Shown here: one piece after another, positions 20,344 to 30,239 of the stretch
Layout: every line of letters starts with the position of its first letter
Position numbering within the stretch: the stretch's first letter is position 1
DNA from: Hepsetus odoe
Lineage: Eukaryota > Chordata > Actinopteri > Characiformes > Hepsetidae
Reading direction: 5' to 3'
Length of the DNA: 64,000 bases
Assembly (NCBI GenBank): GCA_017165825.1
Contig: CM029379.1
Location: 16,186,919 to 16,250,918 of the forward strand
Translations under genes and position numbers: made by a program
The notes under the pieces: generated by a model
The model's input: only the letters and a program-made list of their open reading frames with translations
Database searches by the model: none
Told to the model about the DNA's origin: nothing

Positions 20344-21757
20344 CTACGACAGCAGGAAGTCAAATCGGGCAAAGAACAGAGCCCACCTAGCCTGACGGGG
20401 TTTGAGGCGTTTGGCTTGCTCGATATAGGCCAGATTCTTATGGTCGGTCCAGACCAGTACCTGATGTCGAGCCCCCTCGAGCCAATGCCTCCATTCCTCA
20501 AAGGCAAGCTTAACCGCCAGCAGCTCCCGATCTCCTATGTCATAATTACGTTCGGTGGGAGAAATGCGGTGGGAAAAGTAAGCACATGGGTGCAGTTTAT
20601 TATCGGGAGCCGAACGCTGGGACAGAACCGCCCCAACTCCCACCTCTGACGCATCCACCTCAACAATAAAAGGGAGCTCGGGATCAGGATGCTGCAAGAC
20701 AGGGGCCGCGGACAGCCTATTTTTAAGTTCACTGAAAGCCTCCTGGGCCTCAGGGGTCCAGTGAAAACACGCCACTGTCTTGCAGGTAAGGGCAGTCAAG
20801 GGGGCCGCTATCGTGCTAAAGTTACGCACAAAACGACGGAAAAAGTTTGCAAAGCCCAGAAACCTTTGCACTAGGCGGACCGAGGTGGGGCATGGCCACT
20901 CGGCCACTGCTTTTATTTTATATGGGTCCATGCTCAGCTGCCCCTGGGAGACTACAAAGCCCAGGAAGGCGACAGAGCGAGCATGGAATAGGGACTTTTC
21001 AAGTTTTGCAAATAAATGATGCTCTAAGAGCAGTTGGAGGATCCTTCGCACATGGACCTTGTGTTCGGCCTCCGTTCGACTAAAAATGAGGATGTCGTCC
21101 AGATAGACGAACGCATAATGATTCAGGGCCTCTCTTAAGACCTCATTAATGAAACACTGGAAAACTGCTGGAGCATTCATAAGCTCAAAAGGCATAACAA
21201 GGTACTCATAATGCCCTGATGGCGTGATGAAGGCAGTCTTCCACTCATGTCCCTCCCTGATCTGGATGAGGTTGTAGGCGCTGCGCAGGTCCAGTTTGGT
21301 AAAAATGCATGCCTGTTGCAGCGCCTCAAAGGCTGTTGACATGAGAGGCAAGGGGTACCTGTCCTTGATAGTTATCTTATTGAGGCCCTGGTAATCAATA
21401 CATGGAACCCCGCCCCTGCGGGGGATGTAGAAGGCCTAAAAAACCCAGAGCCAGGGCCTCTTGGGTGTAATCCTCCATGGCCGCCTTCTCGGGACCCGAG
21501 AGGGAAAACAGGCGGCCCCTAGGAGGAGTCGTGCCCGGAAGCAAGTCTATAGCACAATCATAGGGCCTGTGAGAAGGAAGGAGTTGGGATTTCTGTTTAC
21601 TAAAGACCTCTTGGAGGTCCCAATATTCTGGGGGAACTGTGTTCAGACCCGGAATCACCTCAGAATCGAGTGGAGTTTTAGGGGCCTGACCAGTGATAAA
21701 ACAAGAACGCGTACAATGAGGTCCCCAGGCCACTACCAATTGAGTTAACCAGTCCAA
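20344..21757 (-). pseudogene. Gypsy reverse transcriptase and RNase H
   Basis: The region before RT reads PPEYWDLQEVFSKQK and HRPYDCAIDLLPG. A deletion near 21430 removes the strand usually holding FFFVGKKDGGLRP and shifts frame. Then KLDLRSAYNLIQIREGHEWK, PFELMNAPAVFQ (Glu for the usual Gly) and the catalytic FVYLDDILIFS (about 21110-21080). RNase H has VEVDASEVGVGAVL, an ELLAV block and VWTDHKNL. A TAG at 20346-20344 ends the frame where RPGSKNLKPDAL should follow; those residues are encoded just beyond it. Confidence 0.9.
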
Positions 21758-21769
21758 ATGAGGATTATG

Positions 21770-22114
21770 TCACTGTAGCCAGGGAAATCCCATAATAAGG
21801 GGTAGATCAGGAGCCCGAACAAGAAGCAGGGGCAGCCGTTCGCAATGCAGACCAATACACAGAGTTATGGGGAGGGTTTGATGAGTAATAACCCCCGAAG
21901 CTAAGACCCGCCCATCAATAGCTGCCGCGGGGAGTGGGCGATCCAGGGTCTCTATGGGTAAACCCCATTTCTTGGCTAACTCTGCGTCTATAAAGTTTCC
22001 GGCAGCCCCTGAGTCTATGAAAGCCCGAAGCCGTTCTTCTCTACCTGAACCCCAACGTAAGGAGGAGCTGAGAAATACCCCTGAGGGCTGTGGGAACACT
22101 GGAGGGCCTGCCAC
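21770..22114 (-). pseudogene. Gypsy aspartic protease
   Basis: The catalytic motif is in AFIDSGAAGNFID near 22026-21988, followed by DLPLIMGFPWL. A TGA at 21772-21770 interrupts the run into the reverse transcriptase where CGA (Arg) is the likely ancestor. The active-site DSGA is intact. Confidence 0.85.
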
Positions 22115-22140
22115 AGAGTCCCTATGCTGTGACAGGCCTC

Positions 22141-23060
22141 CTAGGTTGATTTTGGCTCAGGGCAGGATGCTCGAAGGTGACCGGAGCAACCGCAATAAAG
22201 GCATCTGCCTTGCCGCATCCAGTCCTCCCGTTCCTGACGGGAGAGACGAGCATGACCAAGCTGCATGGGCTGAGGTTCTTGTGAAGTGTCCTCAGCCTGT
22301 GGAAGAATGGGAACCACGTGTTGTGGGTTGGCTCATGGTCGTTGAGACCTTTCGGTCTCCCAAGCCTGTCTGCGCTCCCTAAGGCTGTTATAAATCCTCA
22401 GGGAAAGATCAACTAAGCCCTCAAAAGAGTCAGGGGGGTCCCGTGGAGCCATTTTGTCTCTGAGGTCACTACTGAGACCCTGAGAATAGGCCGCCATTGG
22501 TGCCGTTGCGTTCCACCCGCTTCCTGCGGCTAAGGTACGGAACTCAATGGCGTAGTCTGCAACCGACCTCCTTCCCTGTTGTAGTTGGAGCAGGGCAAAA
22601 CTGGCCTCCCTTCTACTGCTGGGATGGTCGAAAGTGTCCCTGAGTGCTGAGGTAAACTGATTGAGGGAGGAGCATACCTCTGGCTGGTGTTCCCACACTG
22701 GGGTGGCCCATGATAGGGCTCTTCCTGTGAGCAATGAGACAAAATAGGCCACCTTAGCTCTTTCAGTTGGAAACCGAGCAGGTTGCTGCTCAAATGCCAA
22801 AGAGCATTGGAGGAGGAAACCACCCAATCGTCTCTGGGCACCATCATAGCGCTTGGGAGGCGATAAAAAGGGCATAGGCGGTATCACCGTAATGGGAGAG
22901 GGGGCTATAGATGTGGCTGCAGGAGGTTCAGGTCTATTTTGCAGGGCAGTATTGATTGCCTGCAACTGCGACGTTATCTGCTGCAGGATTTGTTCGTGCC
23001 TGCCTATGGTAGCGCCCTGAGCAGCTAGAGCCGTCTGAAAGGCATCTCCGCTGGGTCCAT
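22141..23060 (-). pseudogene. Gypsy gag with CCHC zinc knuckle, frameshifted
   Basis: Gag forms the retrotransposon capsid and binds RNA. ATG at 23060 starts MDPAEM, but that frame stops after 11 codons. The rest of gag lies in another frame from about 23035: FQTALAAQGATIGRHEQILQ, PFLSPPKRYDG (typical of Gypsy capsids), then FEGLVDLSLRIYN. A knuckle CLYCGCSGHLRASC (C-X2-C-X4-H-X4-C) lies near 22209-22168 after a second frame change at about 22330. Confidence 0.85.
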
Positions 23061-23076
23061 ACTGGCTGGGTTGTTC

Positions 23077-23576
23077 TGTAACGGTGTGGCCTACTCTGAA
23101 CACAGGGAGCCACACAGGGTTTGGACCCAAATGCAGTGCCTGAAGCTGCCAGTACCCAAAAACAGGTAGAAAACTAAAAGCCCAAAACGGGTAGAGAACA
23201 AAATGCTCAAAACGGGTAGAAAACAAAATGCTCAAAACGGGTGAGCGTTTGAGCTTGAACATTGTAGAAAAAAAAAGGGAAAAAAATGAGAAACTCGGAA
23301 GGGAGGGTGCAGCGTCAGTCAGCACAACAAGCCGGTGCTCAAGGGTGCTGAACTGACGCAAACATAAAGCGAGAGAGACAGGGAGAACCGAGAGAAAACC
23401 CAAGGATCTTTACCAAATTACCGTCTGAGTCAAACAACGACCCAGCAACTTTGAATCGTTTTCTCTCCCTTTAAATAAGCCCAAGAACAGGTGAACCGAA
23501 TCACCGTGCCTGATTGGCAGGTCTCCCAACAGCGGTTTGGCTCCCCCTAGTGCCCCGTCGGGGTAGGGCTCTTATA
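23077..23576 (-). mobile_element. 5' LTR of the Gypsy element
   Basis: 500 bp. In minus sense it holds GGGCTTATTTAAAGGGAG (TATA box) near 23485-23468 and a 3' part with three imperfect repeats of about 28 bp built on AAAACGGGTAGAAAACAAAA. It ends ACCGTTACA, the same terminus as the IQ-LTR family. Confidence 0.85.
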
Positions 23577-25770
23577 GGTGAGAGTGGACCGGAGCGTGAA
23601 GGAGACCGGTAAGAGGAAAGGTGGGGGGATTGTGATGTATGTGAATGAGAGATGGTGTAACCGAGGGCACATCACCGTTAAGGAGCAGTGCTGCACACGG
23701 GATGTGGAGCTGTTAGCGGTTAGCATCCGACTGTATTATCTGCCGCGCGAGTTCTCGCAAGTCATCGCGATAACTGTTTACATCCCGCCGGCAGCAGATG
23801 CGACAGCAGCCTGCGAAACCATACACACAGTTGTGTCTCAACTGCAGAAAGCACATCCCCAAGCCTTCCTCCTGATATCTGGTGATTTTAATCATGTCTC
23901 CTTGTCCTCAACTCTGCCTACTCTCACCCAGTATGTGGACTGCTGCACCGGGGAAAACAGGACATTAGACTTACTGTATGCAAACGCTAAGGATGCATAC
24001 AGAGCATCACCCCTCCCTCCACTGGGACACTCAGACCATAACCTAGTCCATATGGTTCCCTCATACATACCTCTAGTATGCAATCAACCACCTACTACAA
24101 CGTATGTGAGAGGATGGTCTGATGAGACAAGCATGGTACTCAGGGACTGTTTCCAAACCACAGACTGGGAGGCGCTCTGTAGCCCACATGGAGAGGACAT
24201 CGACAGCTTAACAGTCTGCATAACCGACTATATCAACTTCTGTATGGATAACACTGTACCGACCAGGAGAGTACGGTGTTACTCCAATAATAAACCATGG
24301 CTGACCCCTGATCTTAGAGCTCTGCTGAAGCAGAAGTCAAGAGCCTTCAGATCAGGAGATAAAGAGGCAATGAGAACAGCCCAGAAGGAGCTGAAAAGAG
24401 AGATAAGGAGGGGGAAGGACAGATATAGAGAGAGGCTGGAAGAGCAGCTCAAACTAAACAACGTCAGAGGTGTCTGAAGAGGATTGAACACCATTACTGG
24501 AAGGAGCACAGTGAGTAGTGGAGGCCCAGAGTCTGGAGATCAGGACTGGGATAATAGTTTAAACCTGTTCTTTAACAGGTTTGACTCAGGAATCTTCCCC
24601 TCACCCAACCACCAAAGCCCAATACATGCCAGTGTTCCCTTTCATACCTCTTTGCAAACCCCAACAGCACCTCCCCTTCACACCTCTCTGCAACCCTCAC
24701 CAGGGATATCAGCTGTGTATCCCCTTTTATCTTCTCCTTCTCTGACCCCCTTTCCCCTGAGGACTCTACTGCCCCCTCCTGCTATCCCGCTCATCAGGAG
24801 GCACCCACTCTTTGGCCACACAATAGCCTCTCCATCACGACTGACCAGCTGCGGTGTCAGTTGAGGAAGATGAAGCACAGGAAAGCCACGGGTCCAGATG
24901 GCATCAGATCCAGCTTGTTGTGGGACTGTGCAGACCAACTCTGTGAGGTTATCACTTACATCTTTAACCTCAGCCTCAGCCTGGAGCGCGTCCCCATTCT
25001 GTGGTAGACCTCGTGCCTAGTTCCAGTCTCCAAGACGTCGCACCCCAAGGAGCCAAACCATTTCAGACCTGTTGCCCTCACTTCTAACCTGATGAAGGCT
25101 ATGGAGAGGATCATCCTCCATCACCTTCGTCCTCTGGTCAGGAGGGACCTAGACCCGCTGCAGTTTGCTTACCAGCCACACATGGGGGTGGATGACGCTG
25201 TCATCTACTTGCTGCATCGGGCCCTTACTCACCTGGAGAGTGACAAGAGCACTGTGAGAGTCATGTTCTTTGACTTTTCAAGTGCTTTCAACACAATCCA
25301 GCCTTCAGTTCTGAGGGGGAAGCTGGAGGGAGTGGGTGTGGACCATCACATGACTGCGTGGATCATTGAATACCTCACCGATAGATCCCAGTATGTGAGA
25401 CTCCAGGAATGTGTGTCTGAGGTGGTGGTTTGCAGCACTGGAGGCCCACAAGGAACAGACCTCGCCCCCTTCCTCTTCACCCTGTACACAGCGGACTTTA
25501 AATATAACACGGACACCTGTCACCTGCAGAAGTTCTCGGACGACACCGCTATTGTTGGTCGTGTGTCAGAGGGGAACGAGTAGGAATACAGGGGGGTCAT
25601 CAGTGACTTCGTCAGATGGTGCGAACAAAATCATCTGCGTATCAATGCCAGCAAGACAAAGGAGCTGATGATTGACTTTTGCAGGAAGTCACCCCCATTA
25701 CACGGGTGGACATCCAGGGTTTGTGCATTGAAACGGTGGAGGAGTACAAATACCTGGGTGTCCACATCAA
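23577..25770 (+). pseudogene. LINE ORF2: AP endonuclease and reverse transcriptase, broken
   Basis: The endonuclease shows LISGDFNHVSL (about 23872-23904) and PLGHSDHNLV (about 24022-24050), both conserved in apurinic-type endonucleases. The linker continues with NNKPWLTPDLRALLKQKSRA to a stop at about 24477. Reverse transcriptase: FAYQPHMGVDDAVIYLLHRA, MFFDFSSAFNTIQ, a GGPQGTDLAPFLFTLYT block with Asp in place of the usual Val, and the catalytic site as FSDD (about 25535). A TAG follows near 25580, and frames shift near 24870, 25010 and 25690. It cannot make an active protein. Confidence 0.85.
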
Positions 25771-26000
25771 CAATAAACTGGACTGGTCCACAAATTCCAG
25801 TTTTCTGTACCAAAAGGGCCTCAGTCATCTACACCTGCTAAGGTGGCTGAGGTCCTTTGGGGTTAACAGAAATCTCATGAGGTCCTTTTATGACACTAGG
25901 GGGAGTAGGGGGTGGTCTGCTGGTGCTCCCACCCCCTACACGAGACTGTATGAGCACTGAGCAGCTTGTTCAGCAGCAGACTCTTACACCCGCAGTGTAA

Positions 26001-26500
26001 NNNNNNNNNNNNNNNNNNNNNNNNNNNNNNNNNNNNNNNNNNNNNNNNNNNNNNNNNNNNNNNNNNNNNNNNNNNNNNNNNNNNNNNNNNNNNNNNNNNN
26101 NNNNNNNNNNNNNNNNNNNNNNNNNNNNNNNNNNNNNNNNNNNNNNNNNNNNNNNNNNNNNNNNNNNNNNNNNNNNNNNNNNNNNNNNNNNNNNNNNNNN
26201 NNNNNNNNNNNNNNNNNNNNNNNNNNNNNNNNNNNNNNNNNNNNNNNNNNNNNNNNNNNNNNNNNNNNNNNNNNNNNNNNNNNNNNNNNNNNNNNNNNNN
26301 NNNNNNNNNNNNNNNNNNNNNNNNNNNNNNNNNNNNNNNNNNNNNNNNNNNNNNNNNNNNNNNNNNNNNNNNNNNNNNNNNNNNNNNNNNNNNNNNNNNN
26401 NNNNNNNNNNNNNNNNNNNNNNNNNNNNNNNNNNNNNNNNNNNNNNNNNNNNNNNNNNNNNNNNNNNNNNNNNNNNNNNNNNNNNNNNNNNNNNNNNNNN
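26001..26500. other. assembly gap, 500 N
   Basis: Exactly 500 N, a placeholder length. It joins the LINE at its left to IQ-LTR copy 2 at its right, hiding that copy's 5' LTR and N-terminal region if present. Confidence 0.99.
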
Positions 26501-28102
26501 AGCGGCATCAAGGAGTCGACCCCCAAACCCAGCACCACTAACCCGTCTGCCAGGCCGAAAGCAGAGAAGGAGCAGCTCCAGGTTTATGGTAACTTTAGAA
26601 TGATAGTTCGGGTGCAGATGTGGATTGAACATGAGGCTGCAGTAACCATTCAGGAGCAGGTGAGGAAGCATTTAAGCAGAAAACACTACCTGAAGCTACG
26701 GTGGGCAGCCAGGACTGTTCAGCGATATTACTGAGCTAATAAGATGATGAAGCAAGAAATGAAGTCTTTGAAGGAGAAAAAGATGGCTGCTGTTGTTCTG
26801 CAAGCCGCATTCTGAGGGATGAAGACCAGACAGACTCTGAAACAGAAGCACCAGGCTGCCACAGTGATACAATGTGCTTACAGGGCTCACTGTGCTCGGA
26901 CGCATTATGTATGCATGAAATATGCTGCTGTTGCCATCCAGCTTAGGTATCGTTCCACACTTGATGCCAGAAAGCAGAGGGAGGAATTCTTGGAATTGTG
27001 CTCTGCTGCAATGTTCCTGCAAGCCTGCTTCAGAGGTCAGAGGGTCAGAAGGGAGATTGTCCTGCAACATCAGGCAGCTTCCCTGATTCAGGCTGTGTTC
27101 AGAAGACACAGGAAGGTAGTAAAGTACCAGGCCATAAGGGAGTCAGCCATCATCATTTAAAGACATTATAGGTCCTACATTAAGGATAAATGTGACCGTG
27201 AGAGGACCAAAGGACTCTTGTCCATTTGTAAGAGGGAGATGGAAACAGAAAGAAAAGCTCTGTCTCAAGACAAAGGTGAGCTCAACGGCAAGAGCAGTGA
27301 ATTCAGAAAAGAGAGAAAGGTCTCCAGAAGAAAGCTGAAAGCTGTGATGGGGGACCAAACTGCTTTCCCAATATCGAGGAGGAGAGCAACAGCGTTCACT
27401 GCAGCAGTGGAGTGATACCTTTCCTTAATGGCTGCCAGTGCACCCAAAAGAGTCTTCACACCAGCTGTTCTTCCCCCAAACCTCCTGCTAAATGTCTGTG
27501 TGAATATCATCCCAGTTGACACAACACTACAACTAAGCTCCAATCAGCACCTGATTGTTCCAGAGGGGAATTGCGCTTTACCAGCCACACTAATTCCAGC
27601 TACCATGCCCTTAACACATCCACTTAATCAGTCTTCTCAGAACCTGCAGCCTGTGTATGAAGGAGACGAGTAATGCCACACCTAAGATGACGAAACGATA
27701 GTCATGACAAGCGACAAGGACAGAGACCGGAAGCGGAGCACACACTGGGTAATGAACTCTTCCCCTTCTAACCACAGAGAATCTCCTGTATTTAGCTCTT
27801 TTTCAGGTGATGACCAGACAAGGCTCTCGAGCCAATCAGACGAGTCCTCCAGAGGCCCCACTACAGAGTCAGAGAGACAGGTGACAGAGGAAACACGGGA
27901 CAGCAGAAAGACACTGAAGGAATGTACGGTTAAACACAAATACCAAAGGGACTTGGTTACAAAGATATGGACTGAAATTCTGGGATACCCCTCACCACCA
28001 CCAGGACCCCTGAACATTACTGGCCAGAGGCCCCTTTTTGTTGAAATTTGGGTGTTTGTGGGCCTGGCCGGGTGCCCCATAAAGGGGACTGTTTCAGTTT
28101 AA
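26501..28102 (+). pseudogene. ASPM-like IQ-repeat and coiled-coil ORF, copy 2
   Basis: IQ units run from about 26630 to 27190 (nine or so), including AATVIQCAYRAHCARTH and FLQACFRGQRVRRE. Stops lie at about 26732 (tyr-tyr-stop-ala), at 26816 (same place as in copy 1) and at 27158. After RSYIKDKC the frame passes directly to a charged helix (RTKGLLSICKREMETERKAL), skipping several IQ units of copy 1. Frames at 27428-27673 and 27704-28102 follow; the second is Ser/Thr/Glu-rich and holds ILGYPSPPPGPLN near its end. Host function cannot be inferred. Confidence 0.6.
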
Positions 28103-28191
28103 CAGGGTTTTTGTTCGGCCTCCCCCCTGAGGTCCGGGTCGAGGTTGTTTTGACGCCTCGGGAGTTGTGTTTTTTTTTTGGGGGGGGCTAC

Positions 28192-28467
28192 TGTCACCGT
28201 CTGTCGTGCCTGTGGTTCCGACCGGGCACGACAGATGGCGCTCTGTTCTGACTGAGCATTCCTGGGCTTGTTCAGACACAGGTGTGCTTCATTGGGGCTG
28301 CTATTTAAGCCCCAGTGAGTCAGAACAGAGCGCGGTTCATTAACAAGGCTATGCCTCACAGTTAATGGTGGCACTGTTGGTTTTGTATTTTACTTTATGG
28401 TAATAAAGTTACGTTTTGGAACCCTGGCTCTGCGTTGGCGTCCTTCAAACTCCCCGCCACCGTTACA
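28192..28467 (+). mobile_element. 3' LTR of IQ-LTR copy 2
   Basis: TGTCACCGTCTG...CCACCGTTACA, 276 bp, with GCTATTTAAGCC (TATA) near 28301, AATAAAG near 28402 and the inverted repeat GCTCTGTTCTGACT / AGTCAGAACAGAGC on either side of the TATA box. Confidence 0.88.
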
Positions 28468-28536
28468 GGAACCAAACCCAGAACCTTCTTCTGGTTATGA
28501 CTCATCATCATTGTGCTTTTGCTGCCATTTTAATTA

Positions 28537-28690
28537 CAGTGCCTTGCAAAAAGTATTATCCCCCCTTGGCTTTTTACATGTTTTGTTACATTCCAACCTG
28601 TACATTTAAATGTTTCATAATCTTAATTCATGTGATTGATCTGCACAAAATAGTCCAATTGGATTTTATTCTGTGTTGGATGGAGCTTAA
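28537..28690 (+). mobile_element. terminal fragment of a Tc1-like element
   Basis: CAGTGCCTTGCAAAAAGTAT followed by CCCCTTGGCTTTTTACATG is a Tc1 terminal inverted repeat. The same repeat reversed ends the relic at 37286. No transposase follows. Confidence 0.7.
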
Positions 28691-28871
28691 CAGCACAGTT
28701 AACATTTTGCCACAGCGAAACATATGTCATATATCTGTATTCTCTATTCCAATGCCCTTTCACCCGTCACCCTAAATCCCTTCGCTTCTACTATTCCCTT
28801 ATGTCCCTGTCACCTTTAACCTACATATTACCAACTGCATCTCTGTTTTCTGTTATTTTCTGAGTGACACT
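28691..28871. other. no gene seen
   Basis: No supported feature between the Tc1 end and the RTE fragment. Confidence 0.4.
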
Positions 28872-29375
28872 TTCTTAACAAGTCAAAAACACCCAAACAG
28901 GTCTTAGTCTTAGAATAGGTGTCCCCATCGGAGGCCTTGGAGCTTTGGTCTTCCTCTTCTCCTCTTTACAGCCAGAACATCCTCCATCCAATATACTCCT
29001 CATCTCTCCTCTGGACATGTCCAAACCAACAAAACCTTGTTTGTTTAACTTTGTCTCCAAAGCATCCAACCTGACCTGTTCCTCTAATATGCTCATTTCT
29101 AATCCTCTCCATGCTCGTCACACCCGACGAAAATCTCAGCATCTTTAACTCTGACACCTCCAGCTCCGCCTCCCCTCTTTTTCAGTGCCACCATCTTCAA
29201 CACCAAACAACATAGCTGGTCTCACTACTGTCCTATAAATAATCCATTTTACTCTTGCTGGTACCCGTCCGTCACAGATCACTCCTGTCACTTTTCTCCA
29301 CCCATTCCAACCTGCCTGTACTCTCTTCATCACTTCTCTTCTACACTCGCCGTTACTCTGAACTGTTGATATGAT
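28872..29375 (-). mobile_element. RTE-type LINE, 3' part
   Basis: Minus-sense C-terminal frames in three registers: KKRVQAGWNGWRKVTGVICD, VPARVKWIIYRTVVRPAML, ELKMLRFSSGVTSMERIRNE, WFGHVQRRDEEYI, and a last piece ending in a GTPILRLR tail. These are the post-RT blocks of RTE-like elements in fishes. Frameshifts make it inactive. It gives the uninterrupted sequence needed to see the split at 59037/62862. Confidence 0.8.
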
Positions 29376-29680
29376 ACGAACTGTTAATATGCTGTTAAAA
29401 ATGAGGGATTGGGAAAACTGGACATCTGATCACTGATCATTTGCAGGATCTAGTTCACTGAAATATTCTGTAAATGTTTTCTGTGCTGTGTAATAAGTAA
29501 AATGAGAAAAGTTTAATTTTAAGAAGAGAAACAGTGCCATTTACTGGTTTAAGGATGGATAAAAACTGGCCACAGTTATCTATTCATCCTTTATTATTAT
29601 TACTACTACTACAATGAAAGTATTAACATTTTATTTTCAGATGTATTAAATTGACCTTTTGTTTTATATCAAACTATTCA
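29376..29680. other. no gene seen
   Basis: AT-rich, nothing recognisable. Confidence 0.4.
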
Positions 29681-30239
29681 ATTCAATTCAATTCAATTTA
29701 TTCTTGTATAGCACCTTTTACAACAGAGTTGCCCCAAGGCACTTTACATTGTTGGTAGATGGTGGAACAGGTTACAGTAATAGAAGTTAAAGCCGGACGA
29801 CTACGAAGGAGAGGAACCAAAAACTCCACTGTGTGGAGAAATAAAACCTCTGAGGCTCCAAGGTCGACCGGCTACCCAACCCCCTTGGGTATACTAGCAG
29901 TACAAAATTAGTTTGGTTTTAAACCCCAGGCTCAGCAAGTCGGGTGTGGTCATGATGACCACAGCGGGCCCCCTGGACATGTGGGGAGAGAAATGGAATG
30001 GGGATGGTCAGTAATGAGCAGGATCCAGTCGTGACAGACATAGAAATGAAACAATACAGTGCAATGGCATGTACAGCAGCACCAGCGACATTAGTAGTGG
30101 TGCACTATGGTGATTGGTGCGGGTAAGCTAAACTAAAAAAGTAAGTCTTCAGCCGTGATTTAAAGACTGAGACTGATTCGGCATCCCGTACATAAGCAGG
30201 CAAGCTATTCCACAATCTAGGGGCCCTGTAACTGAAAGC

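Larger units (their letters stand above)
19251..23576 (-). mobile_element. Ty3/Gypsy LTR retrotransposon nested in the LINE
   Basis: Flanked by GGTGA at 19246-19250 and 23577-23581. In minus sense the order is 5' LTR (23576-23077), gag with zinc knuckle, aspartic protease, reverse transcriptase, RNase H, integrase, then a shortened 3' LTR (19413-19251). The plus-strand left end is TGTAACGG; the right end reads CTTATA where TTACA-like would be expected, so one terminal base seems mutated. The two LTRs differ at three places over the ~163 bp they share, suggesting a fairly recent insertion, yet pol has two stops and a deletion. Confidence 0.9.
18700..26000 (+). mobile_element. Rex/Jockey-like LINE split by a Gypsy element
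   Basis: LINE sequence occupies 18700-19250 and 23577-26000. The 5' part encodes YTRDQLLALSNQ, KYWEKKRRYKPLVPSIIMG and a tract reaching PGFHLV at 19248. The same frame resumes at 23577 as RVDRSVKETGKRKGGGIVMY. The interruption is exactly a 5-bp duplication (GGTGA) plus the Gypsy element. The LINE runs into the N gap at 26001. Clade assignment (Rex1/Jockey-like) is from memory of similar teleost LINEs. Confidence 0.85.
26501..28467 (+). mobile_element. IQ-LTR retroelement, copy 2 (5' part in gap)
   Basis: Plus-strand copy: internal region from the gap to about 28191, then a 3' LTR (28192-28467). Order: Lys-rich segment, IQ array, charged segment, Ser/Thr-rich C-terminal region with LGYPSPPP, a T9-G8 tract at about 28172-28187, LTR. 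The base order near the 3' end matches the fragments at 11712 and 41117. The bases after the LTR are GGAAC. No gag or pol. Confidence 0.75.

Noticed and set aside
25966..26671. Long ORFs on both strands across the first gap
   Set aside because: They consist mostly of N translated as X; the same applies to 46486-47124.
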